A program made the position numbers and the translations under genes. From Bemisia tabaci (taxonomy: Eukaryota > Arthropoda > Insecta > Hemiptera > Aleyrodidae), in assembly GCF_918797505.1 (NCBI RefSeq), contig NC_092796.1, positions 29,522,098 through 29,586,097 of the forward strand: a stretch of 64,000 bases of DNA, given 5' to 3'. Positions 45,465 to 56,885 of the stretch are shown one piece after another (within the stretch, counting starts at the first letter, position 1; every line of letters starts with the position of its first letter). Under the pieces are notes generated by a model that worked only from the letters and a program-made list of their open reading frames with translations, was not told the origin of the DNA and did not search any database.

Positions 45465-46868
45465 CACGTTTGCCGTGTGCCGTGATAGCAAAGAGAGCCG
45501 TAACTGTCAAATTTTCGATTTCGAGTTTCCTTCAAAATTCGCCTTATTTTTATGAAAACGAGACACACGAGAAAGCCGTGAGTGGGCAGAAAATAACGTA
45601 GTCTCAGACAAGATAGCCGTAATTAGCATTGTTGCTCCAAAGAGCCAATGAAAACAGAGCTTGTAAGTAAAATGCCGCCTTTACCTGCAAATTTCTAACC
45701 TGAAAATGTTTTTTTTTTGTGTGTCCAACACGCAACCACGAATGCATGCAGAAGACAGGGCCGGATTTAGGGGGTGGCCACATGGGCCGCGGCCCATGGC
45801 GGCAAATTTAGAGGGCCGCAAATGTTTGTAATTTTTTCAAATGTAGGTATCAAGAATTAATTACAAACGAGAATTGGCGAAAAAATCTCTCATTTCCTGA
45901 GAGTTAAAGCAAAGTAATTTCTAATTTGTTCGTCTTTCGGTGATACAAGAGACAGAGCCTTTCATTAGTCTAGTTGAGAGAGAAACCAAGCACGCAATTT
46001 GGCCTGGAGCGGCACGGCGCAGAGAGCAATGATGACGAGGACTTGAGATGGAAAGGAGAAGCCCTCTGCGCGCCGGTCAGCATGAAACACATATTAGCGC
46101 CTACAAGACTCCATGAATACTTCACGAATTGCGTCAAACGTAATGCGGTCAGCAGCGGTTGACGTTAAACTAATAGTGCCTACAAGACTGCATGAATACT
46201 TCACGCATTGCGTCAAAAACAGTGCGGTCAGCAGCGGTCGGCGTGAAACGCATAGCAAAGACTGCGTAGCAAAACAAGAGTGTATAGAAACTTCACGCAT
46301 TGCGCCAGACACAGTGTGGTTGCGCAGTGGCGGAAATTAAAATCATTAAACCACATTCTTGTGTGTTCTTTCATAATTTGTTCGTTCTTTCCTTATAAAT
46401 GAAAGGCCTCGGCCACACAGAGATAGGTTTATGGAACTTAATTTTCGCGCAAAGTTCCGTGAAATTTTGCTAGTTTTGACAGGGCTTTCACAAAAATGTC
46501 CTCAACGCGAGTAAACGCGTCTTATGCACCCCTCCTCCTCCGGCACGTTCACTTGATGGTTTGTATCGATGTTTCAAAACGAATGAGAAGGGGCGGCCCA
46601 TGGGTGGCAAGTAGGTAAATCCGGCCCTGGCAGAAGATAGTACTTGCAGCTGCCTTGTCTAACACTAGCCTAAAATTAAAATGAATAATATCCTTTTTAT
46701 CTAATTAAAATGAAGATAGTTGATATCATCAAAACGATTTTTAAGAGTCTTTCGGATGATTGGTGGGAACTTGACAAACGAAGGGTTCTCTCAAGGAAAT
46801 TTTCCGCTCCGAAGCTACTGAACCCGTTTTCTCAAACTTACGGCTCTCTTCGCTATCACGGCAGAAGT
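45465..46868. mobile_element. Family V inverted-repeat element hosting a hAT insertion
   Basis: GCCGTGATAGCAAAGAGAGC near 45478 faces GGCTCTCTTCGCTATCACGG near 46842. The sequence right of the hAT insert (CAGCTGCCTTGTCTAACACT, TCGGATGATTGGTGGGAA) also matches the tandem units at 56481-56885. Confidence 0.6.
45756..46629. mobile_element. hAT-like element, 874 bp, perfect 8-bp TSD
   Basis: Ends CAGGGCCGGATTTAGGGGGT and ACCTAAATCCGGCCCTG-like (46613-46629). GCAGAAGA is duplicated exactly at 45748-45755 and 46630-46637. CAGGG(C)...CCCTG ends plus an 8-bp TSD are diagnostic of hAT elements. No transposase frame; the interior carries an ~86-base tandem (46079-46325: CTACAAGACT-CATGAATACTT, CACGCATTGCGTCAAA, GCGGTCAGCAGCGG). 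Confidence 0.87.
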
Positions 46869-48124
46869 TTGACCATTTGAACCCAACGTTTGGAATCCTG
46901 CTTAGGGATTAAAAAGAAAAGGTGGCAATTTCCGATTATTCTTTACACCATGCTGGAGTCGAGAGACGTGGTGAAACTGCATAAAGACTAGGGTATGTCT
47001 TTTTTTGGAAAGTTGAAAAAATTCACGATGCAGGTCGCTCTAAATATGCTACGATGTGTCAAAATCAAGAATCATTACAAAGGAAAACAAAATTTTAAAA
47101 ACGTTTAGAGGTCTCCAAAGCATTCCTCGTAGCATATTTTGAGTGACCCGCACCTTGACTTTTTACAACTTTCAAAAATAGGAGACACCCTAAAGTAGGG
47201 TGATTCCTATTTTATTTGTTCAAAGGAAACTGAATCAACATCGAGGGCTCGAAATTTATAAATGTTCGCTCTAAAGAAAACTGGAAAGTCAGGGAAAACT
47301 CGAAGGATTTTGCTCAAGGTCAGGGAACTTTTTTATCAGAGGAGAAGACCACAGACAAATAATCAGCAAATATGCAAGTATTAAAATTCGAAGATTCTCA
47401 GAAATAATACGACTGAAGTCTTGTGTGTCAGAGCAAGGTTCATTTCCCACCATATATTTAAGATTTTTTTTTTTTTTTTCAATCGCGGAAAAGTCAGGAA
47501 TTCCTTAAAACATTCAGAAAAAATAAAGTATTTTGATATTTGAGTCTAGTCGCCACCCTGTAAAGGCAACTAAAGCGTACAGGAATTCCGTTTAGAAGTA
47601 TTTGACGAACGCATACCCCCGTGCGTCCTAATACGAGTTGAATATTACGAAATCCTTTTATTCTGACAAAGCAGGAAGCTTTTCTTTGAAACCTTCAGCG
47701 ATTGGTAATAAATGCATGGGGGAAAAATGCCTTTGATCAATTGGATCAGTCTCAATCGAATCGGTCTATGCAAAAAAGTCCAGCGTTCATTCTATTACTT
47801 TCGATTCATTCGTGTGTAACACACTTTTTTCTAAATAAGTTAATGACTTTTCAGTTTGTAAAAACCAAGGAAATGATCGCTCCTTTCTAATCGAAAATGA
47901 ATTCTCCTTGCTCACAGACCTCTGTGAATTCTACGACCCTTACGAAGATTTTCGAGTAACATCAGAGGTTCGCACTTGAGCTGATGCAATGGGAAGCAAC
48001 TTATACACCATTAGTTTCTACATGCAGATTTTTTTTTCTTACAGACAAACCAAAAATAGCAGTTCGTGTGATAAATGCCGTTTAAATATCTGGTGAGCTA
48101 TTCTGATCATGGTTTATCCTGAAT
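46869..48124. other. Non-coding stretch, no feature recognised
   Basis: A+T-rich with a 14-base T run near 47467. The words GTCGCTCTAAATATGCTACG (47034) and CTCGTAGCATATTTTGAGTG (47127) are imperfectly inverted, hinting at a small decayed element. Confidence 0.45.
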
Positions 48125-48585
48125 GGGCCTGTCGCAAACTTTTGCCAGAGCAAAACTAAGAGTTGTTTCTTACAGATAATGCCTCAAAAATCACGATGAG
48201 CGCATTGGCAAAGTCTGAAATGCACTCCTAACTTCACAATCTGCGTAAGAAATTTGCGTTTACTTGAGCTTCCCTTTTCAAAAACGAAACTACGGCACAG
48301 GTGAACATTTTGTTAGAGGAGTCGTTCTGCGGAACTGCATTAACTGCGGAAGCGTCGGCCAGATGAATATTGCCGACGATGGAATGACTCCTCTAACAAA
48401 ATGTTCACCCGTACCGTAGTATCGTTTTTGAAGCGGGGAGCTCAAAAGAATTGCAAATTTCTTACGCAGATTGTGAAGTTATGAGTGCATTTCAGACTTT
48501 GCCAATGCGCTCATCGTGATTTTTGAGGCATTATCTATAGGGAAAAACTCTTATTTTTGCTCTAGCAAAAGTTTGCAACAGGCCC
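48125..48585. mobile_element. Fam-I inverted-repeat element, 461 bp
   Basis: Left GGGCCTGTCGCAAACTTTTG, right CAAAAGTTTGCAACAGGCCC. Arms of ~200 bases pair well (GATGAGCGCATTGGCAAAGT and complement; CTGCGTAAGAAATTTGCG and complement). The best reference copy of the family. Confidence 0.82.
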
Positions 48586-49312
48586 ATTTTGCCAGGAGGA
48601 ACTGCTATATTTGGTTCATTCCTAAAAACACTCATCTACAGAGGGAAACCGTACTTCCTCGTTGCAAAATGTGGTCCAAATTATGATCAGGATGCCTCAC
48701 TGGACATTTTCAGAAGCGAATATCAACACCTTGTCAATGAAACTTGGTTCTCTGTTTCCAGTGTGACGGAGAAAAGGGATTTTTTACTGATTTCAAATCT
48801 CGCCCCAATCAAACTAACACGAGGAGCTCAAAGCAGGTTAATCCAGTCTCATAAATATCATAGCTCGCGGCAAACATTTAACGTCGGTTCCTCCGAAGAC
48901 ATAAACATTGGACCCGGCGAAAAGCAAATTTGCGTTCGAGTAATCGAGATCGGAAAAACGGTTCAAGGAGCAAGCAAACAAATAAGTTTAATCTAGAACC
49001 TTTGGTCAAGAAATGAGGAAAATACACGGTGAGCGCCTGACGACAAACACCCTTGTGGGTCTGTTGACTCGCGTTTTAAGAACTTATGCTGCCAATTCGA
49101 GCAGTTCGCAATTGGAATACTCATTGAAGGGCTGAAACAGAGGTGAGGCGGGTTTACTCATATTCGACCCATTCTTACTGCATAAGATACCGAGTCGAAA
49201 ATTCCTGCGATCATTTTTCTCCTTTTTTTGTATTCCCCCTCCTCCCCATTCGCTTCTCCCTTATTTTTTTCTCCTCGAAAGGATAAGAGAACTTAGTTGA
49301 TTAGTTGCGTTC

Positions 49313-49712
49313 GTCACAGAATCGTATTTTGATGCTCGATCCTTGTAAATCAGCTAAAAACAGTAGGTAAGGTCTCTGCAAACAGCAACTTTCTACTTTC
49401 AATGTTAACCGAGATTTTGGGCTTTGAAAAATTCGTTTAACGACGTCATTCACCGCGGTGGTGACAATCTTGGTTACTTCCATCTTGTTTTCATCAGCCA
49501 GTGATACAAAAATTTGCACTGGGTAATCAATGTGAAACTCGGATGAAAGCAAGTTGGAAAAAACTAAGGGTGTGTCCTTACCGCGGTGGATGACGTTATA
49601 AAACGAATTTTTCAACAACATCTCGAGTAATATTGAACGTGGAAAGTTGCTGTTTGAACGGATTCTACTTTTTTGAGCTGATCTACAAAAATTAAGCTTC
49701 AAAACACGACGC
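49313..49712. mobile_element. ~400-bp inverted-repeat element
   Basis: Outer AATCGTATTTTGATGCTCGA with AAATCAGCT faces AGCTGATCTAC ... AAGCTTCAAAACACGAC. Inner GAAAAATTCGTTTAACGACG faces its complement near 49605, with CACCGCGGTGG on both sides. It explains a spurious 133-codon minus-strand frame. Confidence 0.7.
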
Positions 49713-50043
49713 TGAGATCAGCGCAATTGACCCATTGAATCGCGTCGTGTGAAAACCGCTAATGTCCATTTCTCCAGCTTTGAGTCCTTCGTGTTAATAA
49801 AACCTCACAAGGGTCGATGCAATCATGGAAGTGGTATAAGGACTCGTATTAGGATTATCTCTAAAAATGGTCTTCACGCCATATTCTTGGTTCTATCCAA
49901 CTTTGGAAGAATTATGAGCAAAATAAAAACTCAATATCTAAAAAATTGGCATTTAGTGCCAATAGATTAATTTAACCAGTCGCAGTGCTTCATTATTATT
50001 TATTTACACGTAAGTTGTATTTACATAATAAAATTGTCCTCTT

Positions 50044-50357
50044 GATGAAAAAGGGCAAAGGAAGAAAGGGGCAAGGGACGATTAAGACTACCACCGCATG
50101 ACGATTTCACTCACTAAAGTATACTAGAGGCACAATCTATCTAGAGCGGTAAGTAAATATTGACGAGTCGGCAAAGACGGCCGGGAACGCCTTCAATTTT
50201 TCGTATATGCAATACGGACATCCAAAGAGTTCGAATAGTTGTATCAAGGCGCTAAGATTGAAACTGCTTGCCGCTGGTTTGTTGAGTTACGAGCAGAAAC
50301 TGCAAGCCGGGTTGAGGATAAACGTCGTATCAACATTCCGACTTTTCCAACTTTCTC
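50044..50357 (+). repeat. Fam-L repeat, long copy 1
   Basis: More than 90 percent alike by eye to 57782-58092. Contains the conserved core GAACGCCTTCAATTTTTCGT ... CATCCAAAGAGTTCGAATAG, TTGTATCAAGGCG. Confidence 0.8.
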
Positions 50358-51881
50358 CTTTAATGAAATACACAGATTTTTAGAAAACTTGTGCATTCAT
50401 TTCCGAAAAATTGTCTGCCAATTTTGCACACGATTTGATCAAGTGCATATCAAGGGTAAGGGCCAAATGGTTTTTATTCGATGCCATTCAATTAAAGACA
50501 AAAGCGAAAAATAACAGTCAGTACTTTAGATTCTCATCGGCAAAATCATAGGTGGGGGCAGCAAATCGATCTGCTCTCAAATCTTTCCAGTTTTGAAGAG
50601 CGAAATAGGCTCCACAATGAAGTGCATTCCGGCGTTCGGCTCGACGTTTTTCACTGTGCGCGATGTAAAATAAAAATGAAATACGGATAATTCAAGGAAG
50701 TGTGTAGAATAGCTGAATTGGTTAGAGAGGGTCTACTCTGTTCGGTATGATAGCACTTCGTAATTGCATATATTGTATCCCATCAAAACGTGTTTCGAGA
50801 CCAAGCATGAACGCCTTCCGCTCCGCACACACTGTAAAACACGGAAACATTTCCGCTGTTTTTCCCTGTGTTCTAACTAACAGAGCCCGAATATCCGGTT
50901 AAAGGTGAGCTTGCACCAGAGGGGAGCTTAGCGCTACGGGAAGGGGGAGGGAGGTCGATAGGGGTGGCAAAATAGGAGCTTAATCATATTTACACAACGG
51001 ATGGTTGCGCGTTGTAAATCGATACATGATTCCTGCCCATTCCACCGCCCCCCCCCCCCCCCGGCCCGGGCGTTTTATACAAACACCGCCCGACATTTGA
51101 TGATGTCATAAGGAAAAGAAATGACCCGAATAAGAAAAGGGATTTGGACGTAACGTCGCTATAAAGGGCCCGATCGCTAATAACCCTGATTTTGTTGCGC
51201 GTCTGGCATTCTCGTAAAATCCTGGGAAACCTGAACGCTGCGAGCCGCGAGCTTCAGTTTGTTTTCCACCGTAAATTGAGCCGTATTCTCCCGATACTCC
51301 GCTGCGTTTGAACTGTGACAGGCTTTCAAAATAAGATTTCCTCGCGAATTTTATCGAACGCAGCAGTGATTCCCGGTTTACTCGCGTTGCGCCGTGTTTT
51401 ATTGGAGGGAGCGGATTCGAGATCGAACTGCAGGCTCTCCTCGGGAAAAATTAGGTGATTCAAAGATATTATATGAACGTTGCTCAGAAACAGTGTAACG
51501 ACATTCTGGAATAAGATACTCCCAGCATTGCGATGTTGCCAAGATTGTGGAACAGCCGTCAAAATCTTCAGGCGTCATTGCGCCAAAAATTCTGAAACAA
51601 TTATTTTGTCCTTTAAAAAGTAAAAATCCTGTCCGAACGTGGTTCTCTAAATTATTTCCAGAATACTAATTTTTCAAACCGGTGGTTTTACGTCAGTCTT
51701 ACCGGAATTGAACTTGTGAAGGAAGCATCTGATGCTTCTTTCACAAACCGCGAGCGCAGCTGCTTCAAATTTGCGGAACAGTTGCACTTTTTGGACTTGC
51801 ACTGAAAAAAAAAGATCGATAAAATTATTTATCATTCCTTCACGCTGTATTTCACACAGCATGGAGGAATTTTAAATTATA

Positions 51882-52917
51882 CACTGAAAAAAAGTAGTTA
51901 GCGTTGAGAACTAATTTGGTAAGTTCTCGCCAAGTAGAATCAAAATTAGGCTTCAGAACTAATTTATTGTACTGAAGCACCAATCAATTCGCTTCATACG
52001 CTGACTTGACTTTACTAGAGCGCGAACCAGAATTGGAAAACAGCACTAGCTGTAAAATTAGCGCTGTGGTAAGACAAATTCACCTTCGGGTCAAACTAAT
52101 TCGCCCTCAACACTAACTGCCACATTGTCCGTTACATTTATTTAGTTTCGAAAAAGTGGCGTCGGTACAACAGCCTCAATCGCGTCAGCTCGTGAAAATC
52201 AATTAAAATGTGAAATTTCGGGCTCGTTTGACAATGTAAATACTCCCGGTATGATTTATAGTGTCCTCTCTTTCTTGAAAACGTTCGAAAGCAACATAAA
52301 TAAACCTGTTAAGGTTAGAAATCGTCTGTTCGATTCAAAACGTAAACAAGCATGATATTCGTTGGAGTCGTCAATCTTCTGTATTAAATTGCGATTAAAG
52401 CGTTCCGCGTTCAGTTTATATTTTACGAAAATCTGTGAACTTACTGCTTACTTCTATAGTTCGTGTTCTCCCGTAATTTCAAAAGAATATCTCAAGTGTT
52501 CGGACGAGATATGTTTATTCAGTGTGAACATTCGCTACCGTTTCATGTGTGAGTGTGTGTCTCTCTAAAGGATAATTCTGTCTACTTGCACATACCTATG
52601 GGATATTCCTTTCCTCTGTCGTTCATTTGGAACCGGTCAGTTGATTTTTACCTCTCATCTTTAAGAAATCTTCTTTTCCTAAAAGTATTGTCCAGTTATC
52701 ATTCGCTAAGCCGTTTTCTCCTCTCTCAGTTTTGAGGTTAGGTTGACCCAACCCTACCGAATGCGAATTAGAGTAGCGGAATTAGTTTCCAGCACTAATA
52801 GTGGTTAGTGTACAGAAACCAAAAATCATGTGTGTCCAAATCACACAATTTGAGTTAGTGTATAGAAACCATTTTAGTCATCTGACGCTAACTCATTTTT
52901 TTCAGTGATACCAATCT
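51882..52917. mobile_element. CACTG-type ~1-kb element nested in family J
   Basis: Ends CACTGAAAAAAAGTAGTTAG and GCTAACTCATTTTTTTCAGTG (last 21 bases, 52897-52917, abbreviated). ATA occurs on both flanks. GTTAGCGTTGAGAACTAATT and AACTAATTCGCCCTCAACAC suggest internal repetition. No transposase frame found. Confidence 0.7.
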
Positions 52918-52999
52918 TCAAGCCGATTCTGCCAGATGAATTACTTGTATCATTATATAGTAACGTTTACCTTTCTTCTGGCAGAGTTGACTCTGAATT

Positions 53000-53253
53000 G
53001 GATGCCGTTTAGTAGAAAGGAACCAAGCCACATCAGCCACTGCTAAATTTAGCCGAGCAATTTAATTTTTTACAAGAGAGCGTTTGTGCGGATTCCTTTG
53101 AAAATTTTAAGGACTTTGCTTCGTACTATACAAAATATTCACTGAAATTTTCACAAAATTCCGCAGAACTGTTTTTATTCAAAAAAATACGATTGCCCGA
53201 GTAAATTTGGCAATAGCTGATGTGGCTTGGTTCCTTTCTGCTTAACGCGGTCC
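53000..53253. mobile_element. Family E element, 254 bp, nested in family J
   Basis: Left GGATGCCGTTTAGTAGAAAG, right CTTTCTGCTTAACGCGGTCC. Arms contain AACCAAGCCACATCAGC and its complement. AATT at 52996-52999 and 53254-53257. The empty site is visible in the copy at 235-453. Confidence 0.87.
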
Positions 53254-53353
53254 AATTAACGCTGTGTAAAATACAGCGTGAAGGAATGTTAAATTCTACC
53301 AATCTTTTTTTTTTTCAGTGTGCTTATTTCTCGGTTTTTGAGTTCGTGTTCTA

Positions 53354-53580
53354 CACTGGGGAAAAAAACACATTAGATCTAGAGTCCAGACTCTTGAAAA
53401 CATTGACAAGAAAAAATACTCTTGATTCAATAGGATTTTTGCTGAAATCAAAAGGAAATCCGCTCAAATTAAGAGGCTTGGTTCTTGATTTAAGCAAAAA
53501 TCCGATTGAATCAAGAGTATTTTTTCTTGTCGATGTTTTTAAGAGTCTAGACTCTAGACCCAATGTGTTTTTTTCCAGTG
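53354..53580. mobile_element. MITE-1 copy, 227 bp
   Basis: CACTGGGGAAAAAAACACAT to ATGTGTTTTTTTCCAGTG, with TA on both flanks. Long arms with AAGAGGCTTGGTTCTTGATT at the centre. Confidence 0.82.
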
Positions 53581-53586
53581 TAGGCA

Positions 53587-53778
53587 CTTTAAAAACATTG
53601 ATAAGAAAAGGTACTCTTGATTCAATCGGATTTTCGCTTGAAACAAAAGGAAATCCACTTAAATTAAGAGGTTTGGCTCTCGATTTAAGCAAAAATCCTA
53701 TAGAATCAAGAGTAGTTTTTCTTGTCAATGTTTTCAAGAGTCTAGGCTTTCGATCGGAGCGACCTTTTTTTTCCAGTA
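53587..53778. repeat. Diverged MITE-1 copy directly adjacent
   Basis: The left tip has decayed. Inner arms are clear (GTACTCTTGATTCAATCGGA and complement) and it ends TTTTCCAGTA. Together with its neighbour it produces long spurious frames on both strands. Confidence 0.7.
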
Positions 53779-53969
53779 TACCTCTTTTGTCCATTGCAAC
53801 CACCCGCTTCTAACAATAGGTTCGTTTTATTTCTCTTTTGTTCTCTTTATCTATCGCTTTTTCTATCAATTTTACTAATTATCCTGCAGCTCATTCCATG
53901 TCGAACGACGTTTTTCCTCATCTAGGTCATCTGTGTTCGAATTCCGACGGCTGAACGTCGAGCACTAAC

Positions 53970-54050
53970 GATGAAAACGCCTTGATACCACTATTCGTGG
54001 TCTTAGGATGTCCGTGTTGCATAAGCGGGAAATTGAAGGCGTTTTTCTTT
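53970..54050 (-). repeat. Fam-L core, reverse orientation
   Basis: AACGCCTTGATACCACTATT through AGGATGTCCGTGTTGC to AATTGAAGGCGTTTTT, the complement of the core at 50185-50255. Confidence 0.65.
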
Positions 54051-54634
54051 CGACGCTACTCTGTCTTCTCTCTTCTTTTTTTCCAGTGCGTGTTATATGC
54101 CATCAGAAAAATTTTTCCTCAAGTCAAAATTGGTTCACAGTTTAGTGGCCCGTTTTAAATGAGCCTCGATTTCAGAAATTTGAGCGCCCCTGCTCTCTCC
54201 TGTAACACGACAAAGATGATGAAACCGTCGGGATCCTTTGAATCTTTACCTTTCATTATCGACGAGCGGGCGGCAATTTGCATGACTAATCGTTAAAAGC
54301 GTCCGAGCTCGTCCTCGTCCCCGCATTGCGACTGAGGCAAGTGAGCGACGCACTTGATTAACGCCGTAACGCGCCCCGGAGAGCTCCAAAACAAAGGAAC
54401 ATCCGTCTGCAGCCCCTCGCTCTGTCCCCTCTCGCGAAATGCCCCCGCCCCCAGTTAGACAGTCTTGAATAAGTTTTGTCTATCTGATAAAAACGACGTG
54501 GCTTTGAGGGGAACCGACTTTATTTTCAAGCACTTTTCAATCGCTTTGTGCGACCTGGTCCTGTAGGCTCCCGCTCGAGTAGCCGGGAGTTGTCACTTCT
54601 CGTCGGGAATTTTTGAAAAAGGATCTCTCGGCTA

Positions 54635-54942
54635 GAGTCCCTTTATACTGAGAGTCAAGACAGTGTGAATCCATTTCTGATTGGTTCTCGTATTTTAGGC
54701 CTCCGCAGTGTCACAAACGGGAATAAAGATTACATTTTCACCAATTACAAAGATTATAATCTGGAATGGACCGGGGAATCACGGGTTCGACAAGGAACAA
54801 ACGGAATGAGAGAGAGAACGGAGAGAAGAATTTTAGAATGGGCCTATCAAAGATTACGAAAACCGTTCAATTTGTGTAATCTTTATTCCCGTTTGTGACT
54901 CCGTGAGGGGGTGTTGTCTTGACTCTCAGTAGGAAGGGACTC
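54635..54942. mobile_element. Fam-M inverted-repeat element
   Basis: GAGTCCCTTTATACTGAGAG / CTCTCAGTAGGAAGGGACTC. Inner AACGGGAATAAAGATTAC and complement. Second copy at 61558-61867. Confidence 0.8.
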
Positions 54943-55008
54943 AACTCTCTGCGCGCCCAGCGCACTCATTCGAATGTCTCTCCTTCGTATTTCTCTGGCT
55001 TTATCTTC

Positions 55009-55173
55009 CAGTGGCGAGGCGTGAATGATCGATTTTCGATATTTCCCCATTTGAAGCTATGGCAAAAAATCGATTATTAAAGGCATTCGTTGCGAACACT
55101 CTGTTGATCGATCCTTTACCATAGGTTTAAATGGCAGAATAATCGATGTATCGCAAAGCACGCCACGCCACTG
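55009..55173. mobile_element. hAT-CAG MITE, complete, 8-bp TSD
   Basis: CAGTGGCGAGGCGTGAATGA to GCAAAGCACGCCACGCCACTG (last 21 bases by position). Flanks TTATCTTC / TTATCCTC match 7 of 8. CAGNG ends and an 8-bp TSD place it in hAT. Confidence 0.83.
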
Positions 55174-55184
55174 TTATCCTCCCT

Positions 55185-55389
55185 CGCGGAAAAAATGATG
55201 TTGCTAATTTAACAATTTTGTAGTGAAAAAAAGTGTCCGACATGTTTAAATGTAGATTCTACGATAAAAAATTGCTAATTTAACCATCCCCGTGGTTGAA
55301 TTTTCACCTTTGTAAAATGTACATTTGAAACATGTCGGACACATTTTTTAAGAAATTAATCGTTAAATCAGCTATCCATTTTTTCCGTG
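55185..55389. mobile_element. CACGG-type MITE, 205 bp
   Basis: CGCGGAAAAAATGATGTTGC to CCATTTTTTCCGTG; GTGTCCGACATGTTTAAATG faces its complement. CT on both flanks. Similar layout to 37026-37299. Confidence 0.75.
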
Positions 55390-55582
55390 CTGTTATGTCT
55401 GTAGGAGAGTGGTATAGTAATCTCTAATCACTTGACTCGTAATCAAGTGACTTAATCGACGCTTAAAACATATTTTACAGGAAGAGGAAAAAATATGTTC
55501 GTTATAAAAAAAAAGAAAAGTAGTATGTTTTGAAAGGTCATTCAATATTCCCCGTTGCATTTGGATAGAGCCATTACTACAT

Positions 55583-55840
55583 GGACGTATTTCTGCCAAA
55601 CGGAACTAAGTGCATTATGATGTGAGCCCTGCTAAGCATACATATATGTTCTTATAGGTCTCAGGACTCATGTTTTCATGCTTGAAATTTTTAGGAACTT
55701 CAGGTAAAATTGCGAACAAAATTACCTGAAAAATTGGAGAAAAAATATTCACAAATCTTCCTGAAAATTCGCGATTTACTACAGGTAACTCGCTAACGCC
55801 TGAAGGCTCATACGGCGTTTATCCTTAGCACGGTAGTATA
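55583..55840. repeat. Half of a family H element followed by a Fam-C right end
   Basis: GGACGTATTTCTGCCAAACG at the left, then ACCTGAAAAATTGGAG and CATACGGCGTTTATCCTTAG with CACGGTAGTA at the end, the right part of Fam-C. Confidence 0.55.
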
Positions 55841-56381
55841 CGTGATAAATGTTCCCCATCCGCAAGTAAAATCTTCTTGCCGTAAATTTAGCAGCAATGG
55901 AGGACAGGTAAGAGGAAAGTCGGAGGACTGGACCTGCTGGCGTAGCGGAAAAAGCGTAGTTTCAATAGCCGATGCGGTGCTTTCTCGACAACTCTTTACT
56001 TCTCATATCTCACTTTCTTCCGGTGGGTGGGGTCGAGGTGCTCGTGAGGGGTGCGAGGGGGGGGGGTGAGTGTGCCCCGCGGCGGAGGGGCGGGGGAGGG
56101 CGTCATGATTTGCGTTTGTGAGCGTCTATCCCTCCCGTTTGATTGCTTTATCCGCACGGAGATCTGTCGGCTGCGTCGCGCTTCGCGGGCGGAAGTTACA
56201 ATTGTCGCTACCCTTTTAGCAGATAAATGTTTGGTTAGCGCCTCCTCGATTTGTCATTCAGCCCCCGCGCGGAAGGATGCGTTTGTAGTTTCCTTTTTTC
56301 GACGACAAGCCGCCACCGCCGTCGCCAGGTTTTCCGCGACGCATGGCCACAGTGCTAGAGACCCTTCGAACGGATGCCGGC

Positions 56382-56446
56382 GGTTAGGTTAGGTAAGGTT
56401 AGGTAAGGTTAGGTAAGGTAAGGTTAGGTTAGGTTAGGTAAGGTTT
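56382..56446 (+). repeat. Interstitial TTAGG/TAAGG telomere-like array
   Basis: About 13 pentamers, GGTTA mixed with GGTAA. TTAGG is the canonical insect telomere repeat. At 65 bases and with variants this is interstitial, not a chromosome end. Confidence 0.8.
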
Positions 56447-56480
56447 GGCGCCGGACGCTGCCTTGTTAGCCAATAGAGCT

Positions 56481-56885
56481 GTCAGTGCAGAAGTAAAGAT
56501 TTAGGGCTCTCAGCATCAAGTTTATTGAAAGAATCCTCCGTTCTTTGTCAATTTCCCACCAATCATCCGAGAGACGGTTAGAAATTGTTCGGATGATTAA
56601 ACATCGACAAATTTCATTTCATTTATATAGAAAAGGAATGGTATTTCATTTTTATGTTAGGCTAGTGTTAGGCAAGACAGCCGTAAGTGCAAAAATGAAG
56701 ATTTGGGGCTCTCAACTTCAAATTTATTGAACGAATCCTCCATTCTTTGTCAAATTCCCACCAATCATCCGAAAGACTCTGAGAAATTGTTTGGATGATT
56801 AAAAATTATAACCGATTTCATTTCAATTGTATAAAAAAGGTATGGTATTCATTTTTCTGTTAGGCTAATGTTACGCAAGACAGCC
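56481..56885 (+). repeat. Two ~202-bp tandem units
   Basis: Units 56481-56682 and 56683-56885 share CCCACCAATCATCCGA, GTTCGGATGATTAAA-like and GTTAGGCTA-TGTTA-GCAAGACAGCC. They are related to family V at 45465-46868. Confidence 0.75.

Larger units (their letters stand above)
51800..53320. mobile_element. Family J element split by two younger insertions
   Basis: Outer ends CACTGAAAAAAAAAGATCGA and ATCTTTTTTTTTTTCAGTG; TG on both flanks. The remaining pieces (51800-51881, 52918-52999, 53254-53320) line up in order with the 219-bp copy at 235-453, for example ATTCTGCCAGATGAAT and TTGACTCTGAATT. Confidence 0.8.

Noticed and set aside
48589..48996. 135-codon + strand open frame
   Set aside because: It starts inside sequence related to repeat families D and I, has no recognisable domain, no promoter or splice context, and its composition matches surrounding intron.
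49301..49702. 133-codon - strand open frame
   Set aside because: It coincides with an inverted-repeat element whose arms explain the sequence.
53220..53813. 197-codon + and 150-codon - strand frames
   Set aside because: Read-through of two adjacent MITE-1 copies; the repeated peptides (for example KNPIESRVFFLV) recur wherever MITE-1 occurs.
56382..56446. Chromosome end
   Set aside because: The TTAGG-type array is only 65 bases, contains variants and is flanked by ordinary sequence on both sides.
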